Source: Glomus cerebriforme (Eukaryota > Glomeromycota > Glomeromycetes > Glomerales > Glomeraceae). Taken from it: DNA of 64,000 nt. The stretch covers positions 111,642-175,641 of the forward strand of contig QKYT01000091.1 in NCBI GenBank assembly GCA_003550305.1, read 5' to 3'. The first letter of the stretch is position 1. Each line of letters opens with the position of its first letter. Positions 48,901 to 60,165 of this stretch are shown one piece after another. The notes beneath the pieces are model-generated. The model saw nothing but the letters and a program-made list of their open reading frames with translations. It made no database searches and was not told the origin of the DNA. The position numbers and the translations under genes are program-made.

Positions 48901-49868
48901 TATTTTTTCAGAACTTTCAGACCAAGTGAAAAGATTGTGTTGAATTATCAACATAATTCTCCAATCTACATAATAAGATGCCACTGGATATTTAAAACTT
49001 AAGCTTTGACGTACTTGAGTAAGCATTGATAAAAGCGAACAATTATCATTTGGAATAGTTACTCCCATTATTGATAAAATTCCTGGCGTAATATTTAACG
49101 CTGCTTTAAGTAAGTCTTTAGTTCTTCGTNTAATTTCATAAAGCCATGTTTCATCATCACGCAAACTATGAAGTGTATCCCGCAAGTGTATTAATAAAAA
49201 ATCAATATTATAATTTCGTTTTTTAATAATATCTTCATATTCTTTATTATCTTGGAATTGATTAAATTGATTAAAATCAGAAACATATTTATTATCAATT
49301 CCTTCTTGCATGACTTGAGTCGTTTTTCTATGAATTTCAACAAATTTTGATAAAGAGTTGTAAACTTTATCCCGAAGTTCTTTACTTAAACGCATTTGTG
49401 TAAAACAAATTTTTTCTAAAACTGCAACCCATGTACGCAAATGCAACTCTAATCTAGTTACACTTTGTACTTCATAATAATCGAATGGTTCTGGATCCAC
49501 TAATGCGACCAAAGAATCTCGAAGTACTTTAGGCGAAAATCGATTAGCAGGATTTTCAAAAAGTAATTTTAAAGCATATAAACATTTTATTTCGGATATT
49601 TCCTTAATAAGTTTTTTTGCCTTTTCATCAGGTTCGATAATTCCATCCTCTTCCAATTCAAGAAGAATACGATTATTGGAAAAATTTTCATGAAAAGTTG
49701 TTTTATATGCAACAGAATTGTTAATTTCTAAATTATCAGGAGACGTATTTGGTTTCTTGCTAGAACTTTCGCTCTATATGTCATATAAAAATAAGTTAAA
49801 ACTATTTTTATTTGATTAAAATAATTAATGTTGCTTAAATTTACCTGCTGACTTGAACTTCCTTCCAT
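45928..49868 (-). CDS. Large TPR protein with RING/U-box-like finger, copy B
   Basis: Six exons mirror copy A: 49845-49868, 46770-49773, 46618-46696, 46397-46541, 46181-46327 and 45928-46101, giving 1,190 residues. Exon 1 encodes MEGSSSQQ and exon 3 is 79 bases in both copies, so the splice pattern is conserved. The N-terminal helical domain is very close to copy A. The finger reads TCPISIEPTDQLCIFKCQH then CPQCKEKI, again missing one zinc ligand. The TPR block diverges more in the middle but shares AYYVLQEYDEALSDLDKVI. The last exons share EKLGWIEYMLPIYVWKSQCQ and end LLELKDIINNL. Seven isolated ambiguous bases (48431-49130) occur only in this gene. Inferred function as for copy A. Confidence 0.85.
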
Positions 49869-52511
49869 ATTTTATTTTTTTTATCCCAAGGAAATGGAAA
49901 TATGGGTAGAAATAAAATATTTGAATGTCTATGAAGCTTTATTTGTAAATTTTACAATCAAAAAATGCATGTAACGTGTCGCAAGTCGCAATTCAGATTT
50001 CTCGCAGTCACGTGAATTCCCGTATTATTGATGTCACATGAGAAGAAGTTGATCCACTAAAAAGAACCGCGGTCGGGCGTGACAAATCAGACATTTTTTT
50101 TTTTAATAAATAAATAAATAAATATATATATATTTTTGCATGCAAAAAATTTTATAAATTTTATATATAAATTCAGGAAGCAGAAATTTTCTCGTTCATG
50201 TTTTTTTTCTTTTTCTCTTCATCTCATTTTCACTTTTCTGATATTTCCACTTGATATATATTATATCATAATGAGTTCAGAAAAAATCCATTTTACATGA
50301 TTCTCATAGTGAAATCTTATATACAAAAATATGATATATCTTCAATAATCGGTCTTTTGTGTGATTCGAAAGTAAAAATTTAAACAAGTTTTTTCTTTTT
50401 CAAACTAAATATTTAAATTATGGATTGAATATTTTTTTTCAATAATGAATCTTAATCTAATTTTCAAACGGACTATTAAAAGAAAATATTTCCTTTTTGT
50501 TTAACAATAAAAGCATAACAGGATCTCAATATATAGTTCTTAAACAATTAAGAAGTTCAAGGAATATTTAGCTTATTTGTACGCTTTCCTGATATTTTCA
50601 GCTTGATGGAATTTCTCAAGTTCCAGAAATAAACGATTATGTTTTAGTAATATATTTGAGCGGGGATGTTTGTGTCAATATCTTTGATTATTTTGTAAAT
50701 AATTCCCAAATTGTTAGAATAGCTAAACTATACATGACCATGATACGCATTTCATAGTGGAAAAGTTTTACTAATCCTATCAAAATCTTTTGTAGAAGAG
50801 TAAAGGTTCAGGAATTAACTTCGGTCAATGATTTTTTGCTCATTTGCTCACGATGAAATTTAATAGAAAAATCATTAATGGTTCACATCTCAAAATTTTT
50901 AAAACGATTTCATATATTTAATTTACCTTTAAAAGACAAATATTAATGAAATTATTGAAATTATTGAAAATTGGGAAATTCAGAAAAGAATTGCTTAAAA
51001 GTAATGATTGGATTTTTTTTATTTAAGTAAAAAAATCTTTTATTTTTATTATTTATTTATTTTTTTCATTTACAAATAATTAAATGAATTTTTTATATTG
51101 TTCGTTAATGATTATCATTATCATTATCATTACGTTTAACGACAGATACACGTCAGAACTTTTTTTTTATTGTTTATTATTGATTTTAATTACATACTGT
51201 ATATGGATTTTGATTTTTGTGTTCAATGAACGAATAATTGGCATTTTTATTATAAATGAAATTGTAATAAATATTAATATACTATATTTAAATATCTCGT
51301 TTAGTTTGCTTTTTGATATCAAAAAGTTGATTCGTGATCCAAAAATGTGATTGAAATTGTGCTTTTGGAATTAGTCAATAGTCAATCAAGAATAATTTTG
51401 AAAGATAATTTCCAATCACAATTTTAAGTCCAAATTATAAAAAAAAAAAAAAAAATTCTAAATTTAAGAATTTGAAAATAAAATAAGATAATAAATTTTT
51501 ACTTTTGGATCATACGGAATTATGATTAAAGAATCACTTTCTTTTAATAAATTGAATAATAATTCTTGTAAATTTGTATAAAACATATTATATAAACAAA
51601 AATGTAAATGTAAAAATTTTAAATTCTTTCTTTTTTCGAAAAGTATTATATTAGTCTTGAAAGTTTCTGAATATTAGAACTAATTTTAAGATAATATGGT
51701 AATAAATCACTCACGTTAGGAATATATTTTATCTCTGCTTTATTATATTCAAATCGAACATAATCAATCAATCTGCTATAAAATTAAGAATAAATGATAA
51801 TGAGATGAATTATAATTCTGAAAGGAAATTAATCTAAATAAACATACCATGTCAATTGAAGTATACATCTCTGTCTATGAATGTTAAAAATAGATATTCG
51901 ATCCAATTTAATACTAACCTAATCCTTCAAGTTGTGATAGTTCTTCATATCTTATAAAAAAATCAATATGAGCAATAAATGCCTCTGCGAGTTTTACTGA
52001 GCTCCCCACCGGGGCCCCTTCCAAATGTTTTTTTTTTTTTCAAATCACCTTTTCTTGCGTACGTAAAAGCATCTAAAAAATATAACAACGATTTTAATAA
52101 ACAAGATGTTATCATGACCGATCATCGATCAATTAATCGACGATTTTTTGTTAATTAAATATCTTATTAAATCAAAAAATACAAAAATTGCTTTTCAGGT
52201 TTAAATCATGCATAACTTTAATATTTATGTGTTACGGGCGTTACGGGACCCTGATATTGTAGCACAATAACTAAATATATTAATAATTGTGTACATGTAC
52301 ATGAATAACATGATGAATAAACAAGAAATTTATTGTGTTCAATTTGTGGCTTAAAGATGGTTATTATCTCCTGAACTAGGAAATATTTTTTTTTTTAATA
52401 CAGATGTCGGAATTTTTTTTTTAACAAAAACTTTCATTTTCTAGTTCAATTATTTCTTTTATCTAAAATATTTAATAAAAAATAAAATAATTTCATTAAT
52501 ATAAAATAAAT
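49869..52511. other. Intergenic region holding a decayed TPR/RING 3' end
   Basis: Besides the relic at 51500-51965, no gene is supported. A hydrophobic 88-codon frame at 51084-51350 is Ile/Leu-rich and probably chance in AT-rich DNA, though a small membrane protein cannot be excluded. A short GC-rich block at about 51985-52025 (CTCCCCACCGGGGCCCC) is striking against the background. The right end must carry the promoter of the first tandem BTB-TLDc gene. Confidence 0.55.
51500..51965 (-). pseudogene. Decayed 3' end of a third TPR/RING gene
   Basis: The stretch aligns by eye with 45730-46320 of copy B. Shared marks in order are the downstream ATCATA..GAATT..GATTA text, GGTAATAAATCA, TTATCTCTG..TTATTATAT, CAAATCGAACATAATCAAT, the acceptor CTATAAAAT, the intron text GAAATTAATCT, the donor ACCAT, and TCCAA..TAA..CTAA with TCAAG. 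Stops and deletions interrupt the coding parts. Only the last two exons and the 3' flank are present, so the rest was deleted or never copied. Confidence 0.7.
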
Positions 52512-54051
52512 ATGTCAGGTAACTTTGGATCTGAAGTTACAAAAGCGCTCGAAAAATTACTTGAAACTGAAGCCAGTTATGATGTTATCTTTCATATTGG
52601 AGAAAAACCAAATTTTAAGGAATTTCATGCGCATTCTAATTTTTTAAGTTGTAGATCCGATTATCTTAAAATAATTCTTTCCGCAGAAGATATTGAGAAA
52701 GAAAATGAAAAATATATAATTAAGAAATCAAATATTACTCCCAAAGCTTTCAGCGTTATTATTAAGTAACTATGTTAAATCTTTTTATAAATAAAATGTT
52801 TATAATTCTATAATCATTTTTATAAATTTATTAATTTTATTTACGTATCTTTTTTTTTTTAAAAAAAATTCAAATAGATATCTTTATACTGGAAAAATTA
52901 ATATAACTAATAAAACTGGGATTGAGATTTTGGATATTATGATCGCTTCCGATGATCTAAAGTTAACTCAGTTAAATAAACTTACCGAAGATTTTCTCGT
53001 TGAAAATCATTACCGGTTCTTACGTGTCAATACTATTGAAATTCTTCAAATTGTTTGTTATCATCAAGCATTTAATAATATAAAAGAATATTGTTTAGAA
53101 GCTATCTGTTTTGAACCGGAAATTTTGTTTAATTCTGTCAAGTTTGTTAATTTACCTGCTCCTCTATTAGAAATTATTCTAAAACGAGATGATTTAAACT
53201 TATTCGAAATTGAAATTTGGGAAAATTTAATTAAATGGGGATTATCAAAAGATGCAACCCTTAATAAGAATGTATCTAACTGGCATCAAGAAGAATTTAA
53301 TCTCTTTGAAAGAATCCTTCATAGATTTATACCTTTAATTAGATTTTATATTATTCCTTCTGAAGATTACATCAATAGAGTTAAACCTTATGAAGAAGTT
53401 ATATCCAAAGAATTTCGAGAAGAAATTTACAAATTTCACATGATTCCCGGATACAGGCCAACACTCAATGTATATACACCTAGATATTCAAAATGCGATA
53501 ATTTTGGTTCTTCTATAATTAATCAAAAACACTTTGCGCTTTTTGCAAGTTGGATTGATAGAAAAGTGAAAAATTCTATGTATATCAAGGATGCACCTTA
53601 TGAATTTAATCGTATTTTACGTGCTAGTTGGAATGGATATGATGCCGCTTCATTTCATGATAAATGCAATAACAAAGGAGCAAATATTGTAGTCATAAAA
53701 ATTAAAAATTCAAATCAAATAGTTGGAGGATATAATCCACTCGATTGGAATGGAGTTGGTTGGAAAAATACAGCTGATAGTTTTATTTTTTCATTTGATA
53801 ATTATAAAAATTCTAAGACAGGCAAATTTGGTAAAGTAATTAATACACAACGTGCTGTACAAAGTGATCCAAAAAAGGGTCCAATTTTTGGTAGTGAATT
53901 ATCAGTTAATAATAATAGGGGCTTTAGTTATGTTCGGAATTTTTATCCTGATATTGATATTCCACAACAGTTCATTATTGAAAATTATGAGGTATTTCAA
54001 ATAAAAAAGAAAAATATGAAGCATTCACCTGTTCAATGTTGCTTGGTTTAA
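52512..54051 (+). CDS. BTB-BACK-TLDc protein, tandem copy 1, with CCLV C-terminus
   Basis: Two exons, 52512-52765 and 52878-54051, give 475 residues. BTB covers about 20-110 (YDVIFHIGEKPNFKEFHAHS), with the intron just before YLYTGKI as in its neighbours. A BACK-like region includes EIEIWENLIKWGL, and TLDc includes GGYNPLDWNGVGW, DSFIFSFDNY and ENYEVFQIKKK. Unlike copies 2 and 3 the tail is short and ends in CCLV, a CaaX-like box that follows a Lys-containing stretch; it could direct prenylation and membrane attachment. First of three direct tandem copies. Substrate adaptor or stress functions are inferred from the family only. Confidence 0.88.
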
Positions 54052-55083
54052 ACCCCTCCCGCTCTTTAAATAGGATTTTAAAACAATTAGAAAAAACGAC
54101 CAACATAAGGTCACGTGAGAGTGGTGATTTTCGCTACTAGTTCAAAGTCACGTAGTTAGAACTTTGTCAATATGTTCACTTCTTTAACGTAGTTGCTATC
54201 ATGTAATAAAAAAAACAGAATTATTCTTTAGATAATGGTGTTTATATACTTTATGATGCTAAGCCATGTACAATTTTATATTTACAAGGTTCTTGAAATT
54301 ATGGTATTTTAAAAAATAAATTTTTTACAAAACTTTTAAAAATAAATAATATTTATAATTTGACAGACGATTAGAGCACTTTTCCAAAGATATTTGTAAA
54401 GAGTAAGTAAGGACGACAAACAAATCGATGTACGAAGAACGGAAGGAGGCTTGTGATTTTATCGTCGGGATATTGTTAATCATCTAGATACGACGTGTTC
54501 AATCATATACTGTATATAACGACATGTAGCTTACCAAAGATCGCTAAGGCCAGTTTTTTGTTTAATATAGTAAATATACCGGCTAAAATTTATTCTAAAT
54601 GAATGACTCTAATTCTGTCCATTACATTTTGAATTTTTATGTTAAAGAATCTTAAACGTGATTTAAAACTCGGTTGAATTACTAATTTTTTTGAAAAAGT
54701 TGAGTTTGTGTAAACCTAATTTGTTTTTTTTAAAAAAAAAAAAAAAATCTATTTTTTAGAAGATAGTATCAGATTATCAGAAAATTGGTACAGAGTACAA
54801 ACGTACAGTAAGCAATAACTGATAATTAAAGTTAATGATTTTTTATATAATTGTATTGTATAATTTTAATTGCATGCATTTCACGAATACTATACTCCTC
54901 TTTTTTTCTTTGTTCCCAATTCGGTAACAATAACATACTCTAAGCCACAAATTGTACACATGATCACAAACAAGAAAACGAGAAATTATTGTAATACCAA
55001 AAAATCATTTATAAATCAGATCATCCGATATTTTTTATAAAATATAATTAATTAACGAACGTTTAATTAAATTATAAACAGAC
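54052..55083. promoter_or_regulatory. Spacer and promoter between tandem copies 1 and 2
   Basis: About 1 kb without a gene. The segment near 54905-54965 (TTGTTCCCAATTCGG, CTAAGCCACAAATTG) recurs before copy 3 at 58098-58150 with few changes, so the duplicated unit included upstream sequence. The shared words are candidate promoter elements. A and T tracts occur near 54727-54760. Confidence 0.5.
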
Positions 55084-56705
55084 ATGTCATATAACCTTGA
55101 ATCTGATGTTACAAAAGCGCTCGAAAAATTACTTGAAACTGAAGCCAATTATGATGTTATCTTTCGTATTGGTGAGGAACCAAACTTCAAGGAATTTCAT
55201 GCACATTCTAATTTTTTAAGTTGTAGATCCAATTATCTTAATACAATTCTTTCCGCAAAAAATATCGAGAAAGAAAATGGAAAATATATAATTAGAGAAC
55301 CAAATATTACTCCACAAGTTTTCAACATTATAATCAAGTAATTATATTGAATTTTGTTATAATTAAATGTTTATGGTTCATATATTTACTTTTACAAACT
55401 AATTTATAACATTTCTTATAAAAAAATTTAAATAGATATCTTTATACTGGACAAATTAATATTACAAATAAGACTGGAGATGAGCTTTTGGATATCATGA
55501 TCGCTTCTAACGATTTAGAATTAAACACGTTAACTGACTTCACCGAAGATTTACTTATTAAAGATTATCAACGATACTTACGAAATAATTCAACTGAAAT
55601 TCTCCAAATTTTTTTTAATCAACAAACCTTTAATAAAATAAAAGAATTTTGTATGGAAGCTATCTGTTTTGAACCAGAAATTTTGTTTAACTCTGCAAAG
55701 TTTGTGGATTTACCTGCTCCTCTATTAGGAATTATTCTAAAACGGAATGATTTAAACTTAATCGAAATTGAAATTTGGGAAAATTTAATTAAATGGGGAA
55801 TAGCACAGGAAGAAACCCTTAATGACGATAAATCTAAATGGAATCAAGAAGAATTTAATACTCTTGAAGGAATCCTTCATAGATTTATACCGCTAGTAAG
55901 ATTTTATAATATTCCTTCAAAAGATTATGTTAATGGAGTTAAACCTTACGAAGAAATTTTATCCAAAGAGTTGAGAGACGAAATTTATAAATTTTATATG
56001 ACTTCCGGATACAAACCGACACTCAATGTATATACACCAAGATATTCAAAACGTAATATTAATTCTAATATAATTAATCAGAATCATGTAGCTATTTTCG
56101 CAAGTTGGATTGATAAAAAAGAGAGAAACTCTATGTATACCAATGCTACACCTTATGAATTTAATCGTATTTTTAATACTAGTTGGAATGGATTTAGTCC
56201 CGCTTCATTTCATGATAAATGCAATAACAAAGGAGCAAATATTGTAGTCATAAAAATTAAAAATTCAAATCAAATAGTTGGAGGATATAATCCACTCGAT
56301 TGGAATGGAGTTGGTTGGAAAAATACAGCCGACAGTTTTATATTTTCATTTGATGATTATAGAAATGTTGAAACGGGTCAAATTGGTAGAGTAATTAGAA
56401 AACAATGTGCTGTACAAGGTGATCCAATGAAGGGACCAGGTTTTGGTACAGAATTAGTAGTTGGTAAATCTGACGGTACAATTAGATATGTACAAAATGA
56501 TCCAACAAAGGAACCAGTTTATGTGGGATATAGTACTTATTCAAATATTTATCCCGATATTGATATTCCAACAAATTTTATGATTGAAAATTATGAAGTA
56601 TTTCAAATCAAAAAACAAATAATTAGTCATTCTTTAAAAGGATCATTTATTAGTACAGCATTAAAATCTTTTATACCAAATATTGTACTAACTAATAAAG
56701 TATAG
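55084..56705 (+). CDS. BTB-BACK-TLDc protein, tandem copy 2
   Basis: Two exons, 55084-55337 and 55436-56705, give 507 residues. Exon 1 is 254 bases, exactly as in copies 1 and 3. The order is BTB (YDVIFRIGEEPNFKEFHAHS), YLYTGQINITNKTGDELLDI, BACK-like helices with EIEIWENLIKWG, then TLDc (GGYNPLDWNGVGW, DSFIFSFDDYRN, ENYEVFQIKKQ). A stretch near residue 440 repeats a VQ-DP-K-GP theme (VQGDPMKGPGFG, VQNDPTKEPVYVG), a small insertion absent from copies 1 and 3. The tail HSLKGSFIS-TALKSFIP is shared with copy 3. Function unknown beyond family inference. Confidence 0.88.
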
Positions 56706-58621
56706 TAATTTACTAGATTTTTCTGTTTTATAATTTTTTATTAAATTAAATTAAAGCAATTTCTCAACTAGCTTTAGAATTTTTTTTTTTTTTTAAGTTT
56801 CTAAATATAGCATCGCACTACTATAAATTGTTTTCATCTAATTGATATATGGTGTATACAGTTGTAAGGTTAAAAATGGATACGAAATCAATATTTATTA
56901 TAATTAAATTTTTATCTCGATAAATGTATTTTAATACAATAAGTGCGGAAAATTGGGAGAAAAATTACAAAAACCTTTAAAACAATCGATATAAGACAGT
57001 AATTTCCCAAGATTTTTAATGCGGTATTAAGATTTTATTTAAATAATAAAAGAATAAGTAAAGAGAAGACAAATCGATACCGTAAGTTATACATGAATGG
57101 GTGACACGTGGCATGACATTACATTTTTACCCAATAAACATGAACCACGGGTCATGTTACCGAAAATTTTTTGGTATTTCTCTTTGGAGTTCATTTTGGT
57201 AAATATAAAGCAATAAACTATTTACTAGCTATACTTGCCCAACAGTGTCATGTAGAATAAAGGCACTACTATGGATTTTGGATTCAGGGTAAGTAAAAGA
57301 TGATTTAGTAAAAAGAACGTTTGGGACTTGGGAGTAATCTTACATTTTATTTTTTTTTTTGCATAGAAGAAACATTAAGAATCGTGTGACTCTATTGTCT
57401 GATAAAATTGGACAATGTTGCATTTTTATTATGAAAATATAAAGTTGAAGTAAAAAGTTGGTCCTTTTTTTATTGCACCAACTAAAAACATAGAATAATG
57501 AAATCAATCTAATAAACTTGACACACGTCTCCTTTTAAAATAATAAAAAATATATAAATAAAGTGTGTCTTAACTCTGGCCGAAATTATCATGTTCGGCC
57601 AGAATTAAGCGGTGATAATCACAGATTTAGCAATACTCAATCTATATACTAAAGATGGATATTAAACCAGCTCCAATACGTAGTAGTTCGATTAGAAATT
57701 GTAAAAAAAAAGAAATGGGACTTCGGACTAACGCAAAATTCGCGTGATCGTGAAAATAAGCAAAAAAAAAAAGAGATTGATGAACAGCGTGCTCGCCAAA
57801 CGAATCCCGTTTCCCAGTATATATTAAAAAATTAAAATGACGTATGAGATAAATATCGACAGCATGCTGCATGCATATGTGATGTGCTTTATTCGGATCG
57901 TTAAATGTGATGATGTGACACACGATTAACTCGAATTTCTGAAACTGCATTGAAAAACTCTAGTAAGGAATCTTTAGAAAAGAATAGATTTCGCCCCTGG
58001 TTCATTACCAATTGATACTTCTTAATGTACTACGCCGTACGTCACTTTATTAATAAATGGATTAATTTTTTGCATCATTTTCACGAAGCCTTCTGTTTTT
58101 CTTTGTTCCCAATTTGGAAACAATACCATAATCTAAGCCACAAATTGGACACAACAATTTCATATCATTATGATTTGCCGTTTACATGGAGCCTAAGCAA
58201 AAGATAGGATGGGCTGACCCATCAGCAGGTTTCCACCGATCTAACTTTTTAGAATAATATAAGCAATTTTATGTAAAAACTTCCCTATTTTCTTATACTG
58301 TAGTGTTAATAAATAATACGAAATATTACTTTTAAAAAATCTATTATTTTTGAAAAAATAGATTAATTTTGAAATTTTTTATTTTTTCGCGGTACCAAAA
58401 AATTGTAATTGTGTAAAAATTGATCATAGTATTTAATATTACGATTTTTTTCAAATTCCAACAATCCACATAATTGCCCATCCCTCCCTTTTTGGTATGG
58501 GCCTTCCCACATATAAAATAGCACAAATTTGATCAAAATATTTTTTTCCCACCATCCAAATTATTTATTTATTCTAAGAATAAAATATATAATTAATCAA
58601 AGAATATTTTTTAATTAAAAT
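56706..58621. other. Spacer and promoter between tandem copies 2 and 3
   Basis: No supported gene. At 57655-57830 the plus strand shows protein-like scraps (MDIKPAPIRSSSIRNCKKK and EIDEQRARQTNPVSQYIL) in different frames, probably a relic. A TCTGGCCGAA hairpin lies at 57572-57606. The promoter-like block shared with copy 2 lies at 58098-58150, about 480 bases before the start codon. Confidence 0.5.
57572..57606. repeat. TCTGGCCGAA hairpin repeat, second copy
   Basis: TCTGGCCGAA pairs with TTCGGCCAGA across a nine-base loop. On the opposite strand the text TTAATTCTGGCCGAA matches the repeat at 41699. Two copies in one window and hairpin form suggest a mobile-element end or solo terminal repeat. 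Confidence 0.55.
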
Positions 58622-60165
58622 ATGTCATATAACCTTGAATCTGATGTTACAAAAGCGCTCGAAAAATTACTTGAAACAGAAGCCAATTATGATGTTATCT
58701 TTCATATCGGAGAAGAACCAAACTTTAAGGAATTTCATGCGCATTCTAATTTTTTATGTTGTAGATCCGATTATCTTAAAATGATTCTTTCCGCAAAAAA
58801 TATCGAGAAAGAAAATGGAAAATATATAATCAAGGAGCCAAATTTTACTCCTCAAACATTCGATGTTATAATTAAGTAACCATCATATTATAATTTTGTT
58901 ATAAATTATTTTACAAATGTAGATATAGGAAAATCATAAAAATTCAATTATTAACACTTTTTTTTTTCAATTCAAACAGATATCTTTATACTGGACAAAT
59001 TAATATAACTAATAAATCCGGAATTGAACTTTTGGATATCATGATCGCTTCCGATGATTTAGAATTAAACACGATAACTAAGCTTGTCGAAGATTTCCTT
59101 ATTGGAAATCATCAACGATACTTACGAAATAGTTCAATTGAAATTCTTCAAATTGTTTATCATCAACAAACCTTTAATAATATAAAAGAATATTGTTTGG
59201 AAGCTATATGTTTTGAACCAGAAATTTTATTTAATTCTGTCATGTTTGTTGATTTATCTGCTCCTATATTGGAAGATATTCTAAAACGAGATGATTTAAA
59301 CTTAATCGAAATTGAAATTTGGGAAAATTTAATAAAATGGGGATTGGCACAAGAAGCAATCCTTAATAACGATAAATCTAAAGAAAAATTTGATCTTCTT
59401 GAAGGAATCCTTCATAGATTTATACCATTAATTAGATTTTATAATATTTCTTCTGAAGATTATATCAATAGAATTAAACCTTATGAAAAAATTTTATCCA
59501 AAGAATTACGAGATGAAATTTATAAATTTCATATGACTTCTGGATACAAACCAACACTCAATGTATATACACCAAGATATTCAAATCGTAATGTTAAATC
59601 TTATATAATTATTCAGAAACATGTTGCACTTTTCGCAAGTTGGATAGATAGAAAAGAGGGAAATTCTATGTATACTAATGCTACACCTTATGAATTTAAT
59701 CGTATTTTTAGTTCTAGTTTGAATGAATTTAGTTCCACTTCATTTCATAATAAATGTGATGACAAAGGAGCAAATATTGTAGTCATAAAAATTCAAAATT
59801 CAAATCAACTAGTTGGAGGATATAATTCTCTTGATTGGAATGGAGTTGATTGGAAAAATACAGCCGATAGTTTTATATTTTCTTTTGATGATTATAAAAA
59901 TGTTAAGACGGGCAAAATTGGTAGGGTAATTAATACACAATTTGCATTACAAAGTGATCCAACAGGAGGACCAATTTTTGGTAATGAACTATCAGTTAAA
60001 AATAATATGGGGTATAGTTCTTCTTCGATTAATTATACTAATATTAATATTCCAACAAATTTTATGATTGAAAGTTATGAAGTATTTCAAATCAAAAGGC
60101 AAAACGTTAATCATTCTCTAAAAGGATCATTTATTAATTCAGCATTAAAATCTTTTATCCCTTAA
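58622..60165 (+). CDS. BTB-BACK-TLDc protein, tandem copy 3
   Basis: Two exons, 58622-58875 and 58980-60165, give 479 residues. Its first 20 residues are identical to copy 2 (MSYNLESDVTKALEKLLETE), and the intron sits at the same codon. BTB, BACK-like and TLDc parts follow in order. TLDc marks are GGYNSLDWNGVDW, DSFIFSFDDYKNV and ESYEVFQIKR; the usual GGYNPLDW has Ser for Pro. The tail HSLKGSFINSALKSFIP matches copy 2 and then stops. High similarity to copy 2 suggests a recent duplication. Function unknown beyond family inference. Confidence 0.88.

Noticed and set aside
51084..51350. Hydrophobic 88-residue membrane protein
   Set aside because: Mostly Ile/Leu/Phe from AT-rich codons, including an ATT/ATC repeat; no conserved feature.
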